Assembly: GCA_034509425.1 (NCBI GenBank)
Contig: JAVTVJ010000143.1
Span: 4,527,001 to 4,591,000 of the forward strand
Direction of reading: 5' to 3'
DNA length: 64,000 nucleotides
Origin: Eopsaltria australis
Lineage: Eukaryota > Chordata > Aves > Passeriformes > Petroicidae
Shown: piece by piece, positions 61,671-64,000 of the stretch
Layout of the letters: each line of letters starts with the position of its first letter
Position numbering within the stretch: the first letter of the stretch is position 1
Notes under the pieces: model-generated
What the model was told of the DNA's origin: nothing
Database searches by the model: none
Seen by the model: the letters and a program-made list of their open reading frames with translations, nothing else
Made by a program: the position numbers and the translations under genes

Positions 61671-61908
61671 TAAGTTGAAGGAGGGTTGATTCGGGTTAGC
61701 TATAAAGTAAAAGTTCTTTACAGTTAGATGGTGAAATGCTGGAACAGATTGTGTAGAGGCTGTAGATGCTCCATCCCTGCAGACATTTAAGGCCAGGGTG
61801 GACAGGGCTCTGAGCAATCTGATCTAGTTTAAGACATCCCTTACTGCAGTGGGGTTGGACTAGATGAGCTTTAAAGGTCCCCTGCAGCCTAAACAATTCC
61901 CTGATTCT
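61671..61908 (+). mobile_element. CR1 LINE 3' end, plus orientation
   Basis: The series TTGAAGGAGGGTTGATTCGG, TAAAGTAAAAGTTCTTTACAG, GGTGAAATGCTGGAACAGAT, ATGCTCCATCCCTGCAGACA, AAGGCCAGGGTGGACAGGGC, TGAGCAATCTGATCTAGTTT, GGGGTTGGACTAGATGAGC, CCCTGCAGCC and CCTGATTCTTA follows the avian CR1 3' region end to end. It is 5'-truncated with only the tail of ORF2/3'UTR left, and is the best preserved mobile element in the window. Confidence 0.92.
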
Positions 61909-64000
61909 TACACAGAGCTGGGACTTAGGCCCAGCACAGGAGCACAGTGAGTTTGGGAGGCACGAGAGGCTCCAAGGGCACTCACTGATTGGGAGAGCTG
62001 ACAGCCAGGGTTAGGAAGCCATTAACAGCCAGCATTATGTCATGTCTGCCTTACTGCTGCCAGGCCAGGTTGCTGTTAGAAAATAACTTAAAAGTTCGGA
62101 AAAGTAAAAAAAAAAACAAACAAAAACAACCAAAAACCAAACCCCAAAACAAAAACAAAAACCACAAAGACAACCCCCAACAGTTGGGCTCATTTGCAAT
62201 CACAAAGAAAGATGTATTTGCTTTAAATTGCACAAAGATTAAAAGTGCTGATAGTGGAAAAAAATCTTACCTATGGCACTTTCAGTTAACTGAGAAAGTT
62301 CAGCCAGTGATTAAACTGCTGAGAGGGAGGAGAGCACAGATTGCATTTCAAAGGAAAATTCAAGCAATGCATTAACGATTATTAATGTGTGTTATTGTTA
62401 AAATAATCATATTTATTATGGTCTAGCCTAGGGAGAACCAGCAAAAATGGAAGTCTTGTTCCGGAGACTGTAGAAACATGCACACAGTAGGTGGTCCCTG
62501 GCCCTGCAGTCTAAATAGTCAGAGATGGAGTGGATAAAGCCCCAGCCCAGCTAAGGAGAGAACAGCAAGAAATGCTGTGGGTTTGCATCTGCCCTGCAAG
62601 GGCCTGGATAGTATCTCCTGCCCTGTTCTCCTTCCAGTGTTTGCTATAGATATGTGAGGGCTTCTGTATGATCCTGATTGGAAAACAAACAAACACCCAG
62701 ATGTGAGGAGCAGAGAGTTATGGATGTATTGCTGGTCTTGGCTCTCACAGATGTAGCAGAGGCCAAGGATGGGAGACAGGATAACGTGAGTGAGCCACAG
62801 GCTTGGTTCCTCGCTGCTTTGCCTTAATACCAGAAGAATTTTACACCCACTTGCACAGATAGAAGCGTCGCCCATGATTAAAAGCAGCAGTTGTTTATTT
62901 GCCACTCAAATATTTTTAGTTGTGCCTATTTTGATCAGTCTGCTCTGTTTAGAGGCTGGTGTCCATGAATGCTTGGTGTGGTAAAGGGTTACAGATGCCA
63001 CCAGGAAGTGATACCAGTTTCCTAGGTGGAAACTGCTGGGAAAAGCAAGCAGACAAAACCAATCCACACTGGGATTAGGGGCTTCTTCCCTGTGCATCTG
63101 GCCATACCTGCCATTACAAGCAGCTGTTTTTGCCTTATCTTACAAACTGATGCCCCTAAATGTGTATTGTCCCTGTTGTCAGGGTCACTGACCCCTAACA
63201 AAGAATAAAAGTGGTGGAAGAGGTGTTGAGCAGCCCGGCTGGAGGTGTATCCCTGTGACTCTCAGTCTGTGGACACCAGGAGGGTTTGCTGGGACAGCTG
63301 TGCTGGCCAGCCTTCCATGGGGAATGTAGGCTGTTCTGGCAAAGAGGGCATTTGCCACCACCTGATGCTTGTACTTCAGGAAAGATATATCTGCTGTAGG
63401 GATTTTTTTGAAATGCTTTTTTTGCTGGTATTTATGGCTTCATTAGGTCCCATTTTGGGTCTAGTTTAGTTAAGCAAAGTTGAGGTTTCTCCCTCTTCCC
63501 CCTCCATGGTCCCTTCCCCAGTCGCCCTTGATCCACTGCCAGGGCTTCCCAGTGGCTGGCCAGGCTAACCTGGAAGCTGTGAGGATGTGTCAGCATGGCA
63601 CAAAAAGAATGAAATCTGCAAGCAGGGAGCTCCTTGCTCCGACGTGTGCTCCTGTAGCAACTGCCTGTTACAGCAGCTCTGTGAGCACGAGGCCAAGAAC
63701 ATCACTGGTGACTGTGCCTGACACAGCAGTGCAGCAAAACTGCAGCAGGGAGATCTGGTGGCTCCTGTGTGGGGAATAAATACTAGTCCCACACACTCTG
63801 AGACGGCTGTGGCTCAGGAAATCCTGGTTTTCTTTGTGCTTTGATGGTAAGGGGCTGTTGTACCTGCAGAGGGATGTAGCTGTGCTGACTGGGGCATTGT
63901 GCAGGAAATTTGGGAGGCGCTTCCAGCCTCCCCAGTTGGTGAGGAGGGGGGAAAAAACAGCCCTGTGCCTCCTGCCTCCTCTTTTGTGCAGCAATTGCAC
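61909..64000 (+). other. Downstream TEAD1 intron, end of window
   Basis: No exon recognised. Contains an A-rich CAAAA/CAAAC tract at 62.1 kb and short frames without signatures. Confidence 0.6.
62105..62178. repeat. A-rich (CAAAA)n-like tract
   Basis: Irregular CAAAA/CCAAA/CAAAC units. They explain the Lys/Asn/Gln-rich plus frame (from 61989) and Phe/Trp/Leu-rich minus frame across it. Confidence 0.9.

Noticed and set aside
61089..61817. 242-codon minus frame
   Set aside because: Its N-terminal part is the reverse translation of the CR1 3' tail and the rest crosses GC-rich DNA and the L2-like relic. Not a gene.
1..64000. CATTCCT (M-CAT) sites suggesting TEAD1 autoregulation (for example near 2918, 14078, 16729, 20986, 44885)
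   Set aside because: A 7-mer is expected about eight times on two strands in 64 kb; the observed number and scatter fit chance.
38676..64000. Next TEAD1 coding exon (RNELIARYIK...)
   Set aside because: Looked for by eye as a short exon with flanking AG/GT and not found. It presumably lies beyond the window, though a ~64-base exon could be missed.

Overview
The window looks like bird nuclear DNA, possibly from a songbird. It is AT-rich and gene-poor. It carries 3' tails of CR1 LINEs, fragments of avian LTR-type repeats, and worn relics of old amniote retroposons (MIR/CORE-SINE-like and L2/CR1-like tails). There are no bacterial-style operons, CRISPR arrays, rRNA or tRNA genes. The species cannot be fixed from the sequence alone.

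I can support one gene with confidence. A single exon at 38416-38669 (+ strand) encodes the N-terminus of TEAD1 (TEF-1), the TEA-domain transcription factor that works with YAP/TAZ at the end of the Hippo pathway. The exon has a clean acceptor (polypyrimidine then CAG) and donor (G|GTAAGT). It starts coding at an ATT codon in excellent Kozak context, which matches the AUU initiation known for human TEF-1. The remaining ~63.7 kb reads as two long introns of the same gene: about 38 kb upstream, presumably between a 5'UTR exon outside the window and this exon, and about 25 kb downstream. The next coding exon of the TEA domain was not found.

Layout: 1-16 kb is AT-rich intron with an LTR scrap (0.77 kb), a 19-bp hairpin (3.07 kb), MIR-like relics (3.5 and 6.2 kb) and a CR1 tail (8.1 kb). 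At 16.0-16.8 kb there is a moderately CpG-rich block with a 15-bp inverted repeat, followed by a perfect 20-bp TAAT-type palindrome at 17.0 kb. 18.9-19.25 kb is a second GC-rich patch. 19.3-38.4 kb is intron with an L2-like tail (24.1 kb), a short minisatellite (23.2 kb), a G/T-rich tract (28.3 kb) and an unexplained 149-codon minus-strand reading frame (30.7-31.1 kb). The TEAD1 exon lies at 38.4-38.7 kb. A strong CpG island holding a 20-bp minisatellite follows at 39.24-39.7 kb and is the best candidate for an internal promoter. 40-64 kb is intron with old SINE-like relics (42.4, 48.1, 48.8, 60.15 kb), an LTR-like block in minus orientation (~50.0-50.6 kb), an L2-like tail beside paired TALE-type sites (61.0-61.2 kb) and a well preserved CR1 tail (61.7-61.9 kb).

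All repeat-family names rest on recalled consensus patterns, not on a database search. Repeat boundaries are approximate.
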